Shown here piece by piece: positions 41,979 to 50,071 of a DNA stretch of 64,000 nucleotides. How positions within the stretch are numbered: position 1 is the first letter of the stretch; each line of letters begins with the position of its first letter. A model generated the notes under the pieces. That model saw only the letters and a list, made by a program, of their open reading frames with translations, searched no databases and was not told the origin of the DNA. A program made the position numbers and the translations under genes. Origin of the DNA: an uncultured Parabacteroides sp. (GTDB lineage Bacteria > Bacteroidota > Bacteroidia > Bacteroidales > Tannerellaceae); NCBI GenBank assembly GCA_900552465.1, contig URZO01000007.1:1-64000 (forward strand), read 5' to 3'.

Positions 41979-43646
41979 TTAACTCAATCCTTCGATCACA
42001 CCATCCACGATGTCGATCCGTTTGGCCTGCGGGTCTTTGGGAAGCCCTGGCATACGCATGATCTCGCCCATGATTACGACAATCATTTCCGCACCATTAT
42101 TGATGATTATATCGCGTACTTTCATTTCGAAGTCTTTGGCAACCCCATAGGCTTTCGGATCGGAAGAGAATGAATATTGCGTCTTTGCAATACAAATCGG
42201 GTAGTGGGAGATTCCCAGGCTTTCGATCTGTTTGATTTTCTTGTCGGCTAACGTTGTGTAGACGACGGATGCGGCCCCGTAGATCTGTTCGGAGACCTTT
42301 TTGATCTTGGTACGGATCGGCTCGTTGTCTTCATATATATAGGTAAGCGGAGCGGATGGTTTCTTTTCTATGGTGTCGACAACCAGTCTGGCCAGTTCCG
42401 CACCTCCTTCGCCACCTGCTGCAAATACGTTATTCATGCAGAATCCTACACCGATCTCACGGCAGTGTTCGGCCACCAGTTCGATTTCTTCGTCTGTGTC
42501 GGATGCATATTTGTTGAAAGTAACGATTACTTCCTGTCCGAAGCGCTTCATGTTTTCAACATGTTTGTCCAGATTGGCAAAACCGTTCTTCAGCCCTTCG
42601 ATGTTCGGTTCTTTGATTTTGTCTTCCGGCACACCGCCATGTAGTTTCAGGCTTTGTGCCGTTGCGACGATAACAGTCAGTTTCGGGGTCAGTCCGGCTT
42701 TCCGGCATTTGATATCGAAAAACTTTTCCGCACCGAGGTCTGCACCGAAGCCAGCCTCTGTCACGACATAGTCACCGTATGTGAGTGCCATTTTGGTCGC
42801 CAGGATCGAATTGCAACCGTGCGCGATGTTGGCAAACGGGCCTCCGTGTACGAATGCGGCGGTATTTTCGGTTGTCTGTACCAGATTAGGCAGAAGGGCG
42901 TCTTTCAGCAAGACGGTGATGGCGCCTGCCACGCCCAGATCGTTTACTGTAAATGGGTTACCATCGTATGAATATCCCAAAAGGATATTGCCGACACGGC
43001 GTTTCAAGTCTTCAATATCCGTGGCCAGACAAAGAATCGCCATGATTTCGGAAGCGGGAGTAATATCGAAACCGGTTTCCGTCGGAACACCGTTGGCTGA
43101 ACCTCCCAGCCCGGAAACGATATTCCGCAAACTGCGGTCGTTTACGTCCAGCACGCGTTTCCATTTGATTTCTTTCAGGCCTTCGCAGGTGTTGCGGGTC
43201 TGGTAAATGTAGTTGTCCAACAGGGCTGTGATCATATTATGTGCAGAGGTTACCGCATGAAAGTCGCCTGTGAAATGGAGGTTGATGTTCTCCATAGGCA
43301 ATACTTGCGAATAGCCGCCTCCGGCTGCCCCGCCTTTCATTCCGAAACACGGGCCCAGTGAAGGTTCGCGCAGGGCGACAATCGCTTTCTTCCCGATTTT
43401 GTTCAGCCCCAACGTAAGACCGATCGAAACGGTAGTCTTACCGATACCGGCCTTGGTCGGGGTAATGGCTGTTACCAGGATCAGGTTATGTTCCTTGATT
43501 TTTTTCTCGTCGATCAGGTGAAGGGGGATTTTGGCAATATATCTGCCGTAGTTCTGAACTTCTTCACGCGGAATGCCTAATCCGCCTGCGATCTCCTTTA
43601 TTTTGCGCAGGGAAACCTCCCTTGCAATTTCTATGTCCGATTTCAT
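41979..43646 (-). CDS. fhs: Formate-tetrahydrofolate ligase
   Basis: A 555-residue enzyme forming 10-formyl-THF from formate, THF and ATP. The P-loop region ITPTKAGIGKTTVSIGL, REPSLGPCFGMKGGAAGGGYSQV, DFHAVTSAHNMI and the C-terminal block IMGEIMRMPGLPKDP are all family hallmarks. It feeds purine synthesis, including the stand-alone AICAR transformylase seen at 581. Minus -7 element at 43672-43679. Confidence 0.97.
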   Translation of the reverse strand: MKSDIEIAREVSLRKIKEIAGGLGIPREEVQNYGRYIAKIPLHLIDEKKIKEHNLILVTAITPTKAGIGKTTVSIGLTLGLNKIGKKAIVALREPSLGPCFGMKGGAAGGGYSQVLPMENINLHFTGDFHAVTSAHNMITALLDNYIYQTRNTCEGLKEIKWKRVLDVNDRSLRNIVSGLGGSANGVPTETGFDITPASEIMAILCLATDIEDLKRRVGNILLGYSYDGNPFTVNDLGVAGAITVLLKDALLPNLVQTTENTAAFVHGGPFANIAHGCNSILATKMALTYGDYVVTEAGFGADLGAEKFFDIKCRKAGLTPKLTVIVATAQSLKLHGGVPEDKIKEPNIEGLKNGFANLDKHVENMKRFGQEVIVTFNKYASDTDEEIELVAEHCREIGVGFCMNNVFAAGGEGGAELARLVVDTIEKKPSAPLTYIYEDNEPIRTKIKKVSEQIYGAASVVYTTLADKKIKQIESLGISHYPICIAKTQYSFSSDPKAYGVAKDFEMKVRDIIINNGAEMIVVIMGEIMRMPGLPKDPQAKRIDIVDGVIEGLS

Positions 43647-43671
43647 GCTTGATGTAAGTTTAAGTGAGAAA

Positions 43672-43679
43672 CAAATGTA
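43672..43679 (-). promoter_or_regulatory. -7 element of fhs
   Basis: Minus-strand TACATTTG fits TAnnTTTG, 26 bp upstream of the fhs ATG. Confidence 0.5.
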
Positions 43680-43703
43680 GTTATATTTTTATATAATAAC
43701 AAA

Positions 43704-43790
43704 ATGAAAAGATTTATAGTTGTTGACTTACAAGCCTTTGTTGAAACAGATGTCAAATTGATAATTGATGATAAAAAAGAGGATAGGTGA
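43704..43790 (+). CDS. Possible 28-residue small protein
   Basis: An open frame with the amphipathic sequence MKRFIVVDLQAFVETDVKL and a charged end. Composition looks protein-like, but there is no recognisable ribosome-binding site, no exact -7 element and no family. It may be spurious. Confidence 0.25.
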   Translation: MKRFIVVDLQAFVETDVKLIIDDKKEDR

Positions 43791-43925
43791 GCATTGTGTA
43801 ATGCTTATATGTTGTTTTCTTGTTATTTTGCAAACTTGAGTTGACAGAATATGGCCTTTTGGTTATTTTCAGTCTTAAAGAATTATAAAATATGGAAGTG
43901 GTGGTGCTGTTTGTGATAATTTGTT

Positions 43926-43933
43926 TATATTTG
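43926..43933 (+). promoter_or_regulatory. -7 element for the gene at 44041
   Basis: TATATTTG matches TAnnTTTG. The leader would be about 100 nt. Confidence 0.45.
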
Positions 43934-44040
43934 CAGCGTCACGATGATAAAATGAAACAAACATAGAATTAAATGTGATAAAAAGTAATTGGTATAACAA
44001 ATAAAAGGACTTCGGTTTATGTAATAAAGGAGATTTGATT

Positions 44041-44487
44041 ATGGCAACAATGAGATTAAGTTTGATGGAAGTAGCTTTAAGAGAAACAGGATCATGGGTA
44101 AGAACTATTGCGGATAGTCTGGGTTTCCGGGCATTTTCAAAGATGAATCCTTCAGGAGGTATGAATAATGTCGGTTGGGATGTGACCAAGCAGAAGGAAA
44201 TCCAGGATCTTCATCATTATGCTGTCCGCGATTTGATCCCTAAAGCTGGTGCTTATCAAATGAAGTTGCTCGAATCACTGGCTCAATCAGCTTCCATATA
44301 TTCACCGGAAGAATTGGAATCTCTGTACAGCGACACGAATAAAAGGATTGAAAAGATCGGCAGTCATATTTCGGGTGTACTGCTGAGCGCACGTGAATTG
44401 TGCAAGTCAGGCCACCAGAACTGGGAGTCCGTTCAATCCCTTCGCTATCATATCATCCAACTGAGCAATCTTTTGGAATCCGAATAG
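44041..44487 (+). CDS. Conserved-looking hypothetical protein, 148 residues
   Basis: A soluble, mostly helical protein without a family I recognise: RLSLMEVALRETGSWVRTIADSL, KQKEIQDLHHYAVRDLIPKAGAY, and two long helices to the end. AAAGGAGA precedes the ATG at 44041 with good spacing, which fixes the start. It is convergent with cobI (22 bp between stops), with no terminator seen. Confidence 0.65.
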   Translation: MATMRLSLMEVALRETGSWVRTIADSLGFRAFSKMNPSGGMNNVGWDVTKQKEIQDLHHYAVRDLIPKAGAYQMKLLESLAQSASIYSPEELESLYSDTNKRIEKIGSHISGVLLSARELCKSGHQNWESVQSLRYHIIQLSNLLESE

Positions 44488-44509
44488 ATTCTACTATTTA
44501 TATGATAAA

Positions 44510-45208
44510 CTACTGTATGATCATCAGTGAGAAATAGGGAAACGATTTTTCGCTGATGATTTTTTTATCCGAGGTGTAATACTCTTTATCCGTTCCGATA
44601 TTCTCAAAATAATGGAACCGGGCTTGCGGATGCTTGCGGATACATTCGTGGACGGCCTCTATGCATTGGGACAGTTTCATGATAACGATCACATAACCGG
44701 CCTCGATTTTTTCCGACAACTCTTCTGCTGTCAAAATTCCGGGAATGACGATGATTTCTTCTTCCTGCTTGACAATATGCAAACCGGCAAGGGCGCCGGC
44801 CGCTATAAAAGCCGGTATTCCGGCTGTGCGTTCCACCTCGATATGATTCGTTTTAAATTTATCGTAGATATACTGGATAGAGGAATAGAATCCGGCATCA
44901 CCTTCGGCTACGATGACTGTCTTTTTCCCTTCTTGCCGGGCTGATACAGCCTTCTCGTATAATGTATCGTAGGTTTTCCAGGCTTCGGTGCGGTCCTTGC
45001 TCATCGGGAGTGCGAACAGTCGGATCTTTGATTCTTCGATCTCGAGCTCCTTTACGATATGGGCGGCCCGTGAAAGGAATTGGCCGTTTTTGTTCTTGGT
45101 TGCAGGACAATAGATGACATCGGCTTGTTGAAGTTTTTTCAAGCCCTTCAGGGTGATCAGTTCCGGTTCTCCCGGACCGAGCGATACGAAGCAGATAGGA
45201 TACGACAT
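44510..45208 (-). CDS. cobI: Precorrin-2 C20-methyltransferase
   Basis: A 232-residue SAM-dependent methyltransferase of the corrin pathway (CbiL/CobI). ICFVSLGPGEPELITLKGLKKLQQADVIYCPA at the start and EGDAGFYSSIQYIYDKF, GIPAFIAAGALAGL are family blocks. It methylates C20 of cobalt-(pre)corrin-2. The ATG at 45208 places the GxGPG motif normally; the upstream frame is unconserved. It is separate from the four fused cbi genes at 50072-56523 though on the same strand. No riboswitch precedes it. Confidence 0.9.
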   Translation of the reverse strand: MSYPICFVSLGPGEPELITLKGLKKLQQADVIYCPATKNKNGQFLSRAAHIVKELEIEESKIRLFALPMSKDRTEAWKTYDTLYEKAVSARQEGKKTVIVAEGDAGFYSSIQYIYDKFKTNHIEVERTAGIPAFIAAGALAGLHIVKQEEEIIVIPGILTAEELSEKIEAGYVIVIMKLSQCIEAVHECIRKHPQARFHYFENIGTDKEYYTSDKKIISEKSFPYFSLMIIQ

Positions 45209-45420
45209 ATACTTGCTGTTTTGTTTGGACCGCAAAAGTGACCAAATTTGTGGAACTATCCAAATACCCGTTCTACAAATGTGGGGATAAATTCTACACT
45301 TATTTCCGGAATCAGGAAGCTATATCCCACATACGCCTTGATTTATGTTTTTTGGCATGTTATTTGTATATAAAGGAGCAGTTAGAAAAAGGTAATTAGA
45401 TTGTTTAAATTATTTAGGTT

Positions 45421-45777
45421 ATGAAGAAGTTAGTATTGATGATGACTATCATGGTTTGTGGTGTCTGTTTGTCCCAAAACCTCTATGCTCAGGCTGGACA
45501 GGCAGAAAATACGGATATTGATATGATTAGTATGAAGAATTTTTACGTGATCGATGTTGTCGATGTCGACCTTCCGACGCAGGAAGCGATTTACAACGCT
45601 TACGACAACTGCCTGATCAAGGAGATTTATAAATCGAACGGTAGCGGAAGTCCTATCCTGTATAAGGTCGTTCTGGAAACGAAGGAACAGAAAAATCTGG
45701 TTGTAGCTTTCGATCAGAGCGGTTGTGTGCTGAAAGTAATGCCGGAGGATGAATATCTGGCAGCCCGGAAGAAATGA
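45421..45777 (+). CDS. Small secreted protein
   Basis: A 118-residue protein with a signal peptide (MKKLVLMMTIMVCGVCLSQNLYAQ). The mature part (MKNFYVIDVVDVDLPTQEAIYNAY...LYKVVLETKEQKNLVVAFDQSGCVLKVMPEDEY) has a helix followed by strands, reminiscent of PepSY-like folds, but I cannot assign it. Ends at the terminator that abuts the riboswitch promoter. Confidence 0.6.
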   Translation: MKKLVLMMTIMVCGVCLSQNLYAQAGQAENTDIDMISMKNFYVIDVVDVDLPTQEAIYNAYDNCLIKEIYKSNGSGSPILYKVVLETKEQKNLVVAFDQSGCVLKVMPEDEYLAARKK

Positions 45778-45802
45778 TGTAGTAAATTTATATAGATTAG
45801 CA

Positions 45803-45847
45803 AATCCCCGAACTTTCTAAAATGAAAGTGCCGGGGATTCTTTTTTT
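45803..45847 (+). terminator. Intrinsic terminator ahead of the riboswitch
   Basis: An outer stem AATCCCC/GGGGATT and inner stem ACTTTC/GAAAGT form an extended hairpin followed by seven T's. The T-run almost touches the -7 box of the next promoter at 45853. Confidence 0.85.
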
Positions 45848-45852
45848 CTTAT

Positions 45853-45860
45853 TACTTTTG
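45853..45860 (+). promoter_or_regulatory. -7 element of the riboswitch transcript
   Basis: TACTTTTG fits TAnnTTTG and would start transcription near 45867, just before the riboswitch. Confidence 0.6.
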
Positions 45861-45867
45861 TCGCTGA

Positions 45868-46045
45868 AACAGGTTCTGTTATCCTTTTCAGGATACGGAT
45901 TAAAAGGGAACCGGGTGGAAATCCCGGACAGACCACGCTGCTGTGAAACTTCAGGAACATACCGGCAATACTTTATGCCACTGACCATTCAACTAAATAG
46001 TCGGGAAGGTGCCGGGATGGAAGTAAGTCAGAAGACCTACCGTTT
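45868..46045 (+). ncRNA. Cobalamin riboswitch
   Basis: Conserved parts in order: the AAAAGGGAACCGGGTGGAAA segment near 45902, CCCGGACAGACCACGCTGCT, and the B12 box AGTCAGAAGACCTACC at 46027-46042. CCTACC of the B12 box can pair with GGTAGG at 46075-46080, a likely switch element before the btuF-type ATG at 46117. It should repress corrinoid uptake when adenosylcobalamin or a similar cobamide is abundant. Confidence 0.92.
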
Positions 46046-46116
46046 CGATTAACAAAGAGTACTTGTTCCCGTGGGGTAGGATAAGGCTTGTCGACAGGAA
46101 ATAAAATGAATTGAAT

Positions 46117-47280
46117 ATGAAAAAGTGTCTGGTAGGATGTTACCTGCTTTTGTCGTTATTGGTTGTATCATCGTGCACAACCAAAAACAACCGGCAGACT
46201 GAAAAGGAAGAAGTAACTGAGCAAAATGCGTATTTTGCTACCGTCCGTATTGTGCCGGAATATGCCCGTGGTTTTAATGTATCTTACAATGACGGATATG
46301 TTTTGTTGGATATTCAGGACCCGCAGAATGAGGAAAGTACGACTTTTCATTATGCACTTGTCAAGAGAGGGACTAAGCCGGCAGGTATCCCTGAATCATA
46401 TACGGTGATTGAGACGCCTATCCGGAGTGTTATTTGTATGACATCCCTCCAACTATCCAGCTTTATTAAAATGAATGCCTTGGATAAAGTGGTGGGAATC
46501 ACCAGCACGCGGCATCTCTTCAACAAGGAGATGAACGAACGGTTGAAAGCCGGTAAGACGGCACGGATCGGGATCGAGGGCAACTTCGACAACGAAGTGA
46601 TCATGAGCATGAATCCCGATCTGATCCTTATTTCACCATTTAAACGGGGTGGATACGAAACACTGAAAGATGTCGGTATCCCTTTGATCCCCCACCTGGG
46701 TTATAAGGAGATGACGCCGTTAGGACAGGCGGAATGGGTGAAGTTCGCGGGTCTGTTGCTGGGTGAAGAACAGAAGGCGAACGAAACTTTCTCGGTCATA
46801 GCAACGCGCTATAATGAGTTGAAAGCATTGACGACGGAAGGAAAGATCAAGAGACGCCCGGTCGTTCTGAGCGGCGAGATGAGAGGTGGCAACTGGTATG
46901 CCGTGGGGGGCGAGAGTTTTCTGGCACAGCTCTTTAAAGATGCCGGGGCCGATTATTTCCTGAAAGACGACAGACGTTCGGGTGGTGTGACGCTCGACTT
47001 CGAGACTGTCTATAACCAGGGCGACGAGGCTGACTACTGGCGTATCGTGAACAGCTATCCGGGCACGTTCAGTTATAAAGCCCTGAAAGACCAGGACCCG
47101 CGCTATGCTGATTTCCGGGCTTTCAAAGAGAAAGGTATCATCTATTGCAATATGAAAGATACTCCTTTTTACGAAAGTATGCCGACCGAGCCGGAAGTTG
47201 TATTGGCTGACCTGCTGCACATCTTTCATCCGGATCTGTTGCCCGACCATACGCCCGTTTATTACGCACTATTAAAATAA
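46117..47280 (+). CDS. btuF: Corrinoid ABC transporter substrate-binding lipoprotein (BtuF-like)
   Basis: A 387-residue lipoprotein (LLVVSSC lipobox) of the type III periplasmic-binding fold: TPIRSVICMTSLQLSSFIKM, VVGITSTRHLF, NFDNEVIMSMNPDLILISPF, GGNWYAVGGESFLAQLFKDAGADYF. This class binds cobalamin, haem or siderophores; the riboswitch upstream points to corrinoids. First gene of an operon; the permease follows after 9 bp. ATG at 46117 is preferred over an upstream TTG. Confidence 0.88.
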   Translation: MKKCLVGCYLLLSLLVVSSCTTKNNRQTEKEEVTEQNAYFATVRIVPEYARGFNVSYNDGYVLLDIQDPQNEESTTFHYALVKRGTKPAGIPESYTVIETPIRSVICMTSLQLSSFIKMNALDKVVGITSTRHLFNKEMNERLKAGKTARIGIEGNFDNEVIMSMNPDLILISPFKRGGYETLKDVGIPLIPHLGYKEMTPLGQAEWVKFAGLLLGEEQKANETFSVIATRYNELKALTTEGKIKRRPVVLSGEMRGGNWYAVGGESFLAQLFKDAGADYFLKDDRRSGGVTLDFETVYNQGDEADYWRIVNSYPGTFSYKALKDQDPRYADFRAFKEKGIIYCNMKDTPFYESMPTEPEVVLADLLHIFHPDLLPDHTPVYYALLK

Positions 47281-47289
47281 GCTACGTCA

Positions 47290-48327
47290 ATGAGACACTC
47301 TACTACTTTTCTGATGTTACTGCTCGTGGCGTCTATCCTTGTTTTGATGTTCCTCAACCTGGTGTTGGGGTCGGTCTCTATTCCGTTGAAGTCCGTTTGG
47401 AATATCGTTTGCGGAATGGGAGGGGAACCGGTGACCTGGCAGAATATCGTCTGGAAATCCCGTCTTCCGCAGGCGTTGACGGCATTGGTGGCCGGAGCAG
47501 GTCTGGCGATAAGCGGTTTGCAGATGCAGACCGTCTTCCGGAACCCGCTGGCAGGGCCGTCCGTGTTGGGTATCAGCTCCGGTGCCAGTATGGGGGTTGC
47601 CTTTGTGGTGCTGTTGAGCGGGAGCCTGGGCGGTGTGGCGCTTAGCAAATTGGGATTTATGGGAGAGGTTGCCCTTTCCATTGCGGCGGTGATCGGTTCG
47701 CTGTCGGTGATGGCGCTGATCGTCTATGTCTCGCAAAAGGTGAAGGGGAATGTAACGCTGCTGATTATCGGCGTGATGATCGGATATGTGGCCAATGCGG
47801 TGATCGGCGTGCTGAAGTTTTTCAGTGTGGAAGAGGATATCCGTGCTTATGTGATCTGGGGGTTGGGTAGCTTCTCCCGTGTATCCGGCAATCAGATGAT
47901 GCTGTTTGTCGTGATCATGGCGATTTTGATCCCGTTATCTTTCCTTTTGATAAAGACGTTGAACCTGATGCTGTTAGGAGACGGGTATGCCCGCAACTTA
48001 GGCCTGAATATCAAGCGGGCGCGCTTGTTGGTGATCACTTCGGCCGGCGTGCTGACAGCTATCGTGACGGCCTATTGCGGTCCTATCATCTTTTTAGGGT
48101 TGGCGGTTCCGCATCTTTGCCGGGCGATCTTCCAGACGTCCGACCACCGGATACTGATGCCTGCCGTATTGTTTGCCGGGGCTGCATTGGCATTGGTTTG
48201 CAACCTGATTGCCCGTATGCCGGGATTCGAAGGTGCTTTGCCGGTCAATTCGGTGACGGCGCTGGTCGGTGCTCCGGTGATTGCTTCCGTACTATTCAGC
48301 AAACGTAAGAACGAACTGAACGAATGA
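47290..48327 (+). CDS. btuC: Corrinoid ABC transporter permease (BtuC/FecCD family)
   Basis: A 345-residue polytopic membrane protein of the FecCD family with about ten segments. RLPQALTALVAGAGLAISGLQMQTVFRNPLAGPSVLGISSGAS is the family signature. GLAVPHLCRAIFQTSDHR is the coupling region. Its stop overlaps the ATPase start (ATGA). Confidence 0.92.
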   Translation: MRHSTTFLMLLLVASILVLMFLNLVLGSVSIPLKSVWNIVCGMGGEPVTWQNIVWKSRLPQALTALVAGAGLAISGLQMQTVFRNPLAGPSVLGISSGASMGVAFVVLLSGSLGGVALSKLGFMGEVALSIAAVIGSLSVMALIVYVSQKVKGNVTLLIIGVMIGYVANAVIGVLKFFSVEEDIRAYVIWGLGSFSRVSGNQMMLFVVIMAILIPLSFLLIKTLNLMLLGDGYARNLGLNIKRARLLVITSAGVLTAIVTAYCGPIIFLGLAVPHLCRAIFQTSDHRILMPAVLFAGAALALVCNLIARMPGFEGALPVNSVTALVGAPVIASVLFSKRKNELNE

Positions 48328-49334
48328 TGAAACAAGATACAATCCATATAGATAACCTCTCTATTGGCTATCAGTCGAAGAACGATACAAAACTGGTTGC
48401 AAGCCATATACAGGCCCGCATCTACAGTGGCGAGTTGACCTGCCTGTTAGGAGCGAACGGGGTGGGGAAGTCAACGCTGCTGCGCACCCTGTCCGCTTTT
48501 CAACCGAAGATCGAAGGTGTGATCTCGGTCTTAGGGCGCGACGTCGACAGCTATTCGGATAAGGAACTGAGTACGACTATCGGTGTCGTACTGACCGAGA
48601 AATGCAATATCCGGAATATGTCCGTGCATGAACTGGTTGGGATGGGACGCAGTCCTTATACCGGTTTCTGGGGGCGGCTCGGCAAGGTGGACAAGCGGAT
48701 TGTAGAAGAGTCTATCGCCTTAGTGAGAATCGAAAACCTTGCCTCCCGGATGGTGCATACCTTGTCCGACGGAGAGCGGCAGAAGGTGATGATCGCCAAA
48801 GCGCTTGCCCAGGAAACGCCTGTTATCTTTCTGGATGAGCCTACCGCCTTCCTCGACTTTCCGAGCAAAGTGGAAATCATGCAACTGCTCCACCACTTGA
48901 CAAGAAGCACGAATAAGACAATCTTCCTTTCCACGCACGACCTGGAACTGGCCTTGCAGATTGCCGATAAAATCTGGCTGATGGATAAGGTTAATGGTAT
49001 TACGACCGGAACTCCCGAAGACTTGGCTTTAAGCGGTCATTTGAGTGGATTCTTTGCCCGCAAGGGGATTGTGTTCGATACCGAGACCGGCCTGTTCCGC
49101 ATCGATAACCAATATTCGACGGAAATACGCCTGAACGGGCACGGGCAGAAATATGCAATGGTTCGCAAAGCCCTCCAACGAAACGGCATACGTGCCGACC
49201 GTCGTGTGGAGTCGTCCGCCTGGATAGAGACGGTGGGAGAAGCCGCTGCATTTATTGTTCATTTGCCTGACGAACAAGTCCTCAATGCCGGGACAATAGA
49301 GGAACTCTTACAGATTATATCTACCCATTTCTAA
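48324..49334 (+). CDS. btuD: Corrinoid ABC transporter ATPase (BtuD-like)
   Basis: A 336-residue ATPase. Walker A GANGVGKSTLL, signature LSDGERQ, Walker B VIFLDEPTAFLDFP and switch histidine STHDLE are intact. About 80 extra residues at the C-terminus (FRIDNQYSTEIRLNGHGQKY...) exceed the usual 255-residue length; their role is unknown. Coupled to the permease by a 4-bp overlap. Confidence 0.92.
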   Translation: MMKQDTIHIDNLSIGYQSKNDTKLVASHIQARIYSGELTCLLGANGVGKSTLLRTLSAFQPKIEGVISVLGRDVDSYSDKELSTTIGVVLTEKCNIRNMSVHELVGMGRSPYTGFWGRLGKVDKRIVEESIALVRIENLASRMVHTLSDGERQKVMIAKALAQETPVIFLDEPTAFLDFPSKVEIMQLLHHLTRSTNKTIFLSTHDLELALQIADKIWLMDKVNGITTGTPEDLALSGHLSGFFARKGIVFDTETGLFRIDNQYSTEIRLNGHGQKYAMVRKALQRNGIRADRRVESSAWIETVGEAAAFIVHLPDEQVLNAGTIEELLQIISTHF

Positions 49335-49396
49335 CAAACTTTCCTTTCCGTTTGTTATCAGTAGACAGATTGTCAAACGCTGAAAAACTAAACGAG

Positions 49397-50071
49397 ATGA
49401 AAAAGTATTTTCTTTATGCCTCCCTGCTGTTTGCAGGCATGCTTACCTCTTGCGGGGATGATGCTCCGAGCGAGATCGATCCGTCGATCCCTTTCTACCA
49501 GAATCTGGGCGTCGAATACAATGTTACGCAGAACCATACGCATATTGGTGCGAACTTCAACAAGTCCAACAGCGAAGGCGTGAGTCTGAGACTGCCGGAT
49601 AAATACATCCTGTTCAACGGGAAAGATCCGGATTTCCTGGGACAGGGTACATATATGTATATGCTTTCGGAGCCCGGCCTGAACCCGGTCACCTTTACTT
49701 TCACCCGTTGGAAAGGCCAGGTGTGCACGAATAAAGCCTCTATCGAAGATGTCGATCCGATAGCTATTCCCGAATCATTCACGGCTATCAAGGGAAACGG
49801 AAGTACGGTTATCACCTGGGAAGGCAACCCGATCGGGAAGGACGAATATGTCCAGGCGCATCTCACCTATAGCGGAGGCGTTTACGACCTCAACAATACG
49901 CAGGAGGGGGCAACCTCTATCACACTGAATTTTACAAACCCGACCTCGGCCGCTACCGGGACATTATACCTGAGCCGTGTCAGGAAACTACCCTTGCAGG
50001 AAAGCAATGGCGATGCCGGTGGGAAGATCGACGTCTCATACGTGCAGAATAAAGATGTTGTATTCGAGTGA
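49397..50071 (+). CDS. Lipoprotein of the corrinoid uptake operon
   Basis: A 224-residue lipoprotein (GMLTSC lipobox, then GDDAPSEIDP, an acidic stretch typical of surface-exported Bacteroidetes lipoproteins). The rest is beta-rich and matches no family I know. It stands 62 bp after btuD in the riboswitch-led operon and is likely surface-exposed, so a role in corrinoid capture, as known for BtuG and BtuH in Bacteroides, is plausible but only inferred. Its stop directly abuts the stop of cbiJD. Confidence 0.7.
   Translation: MKKYFLYASLLFAGMLTSCGDDAPSEIDPSIPFYQNLGVEYNVTQNHTHIGANFNKSNSEGVSLRLPDKYILFNGKDPDFLGQGTYMYMLSEPGLNPVTFTFTRWKGQVCTNKASIEDVDPIAIPESFTAIKGNGSTVITWEGNPIGKDEYVQAHLTYSGGVYDLNNTQEGATSITLNFTNPTSAATGTLYLSRVRKLPLQESNGDAGGKIDVSYVQNKDVVFE

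Larger units (their letters stand above)
43647..44040. other. Gene-poor AT-rich region
   Basis: Contains the minus -7 box of fhs (43672-43679: TACATTTG on that strand), a 28-codon open frame (43704-43790), and a plus -7 box TATATTTG (43926-43933) about 110 bp ahead of the gene at 44041. No tRNA, strong hairpin or repeat array is visible. Confidence 0.6.
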
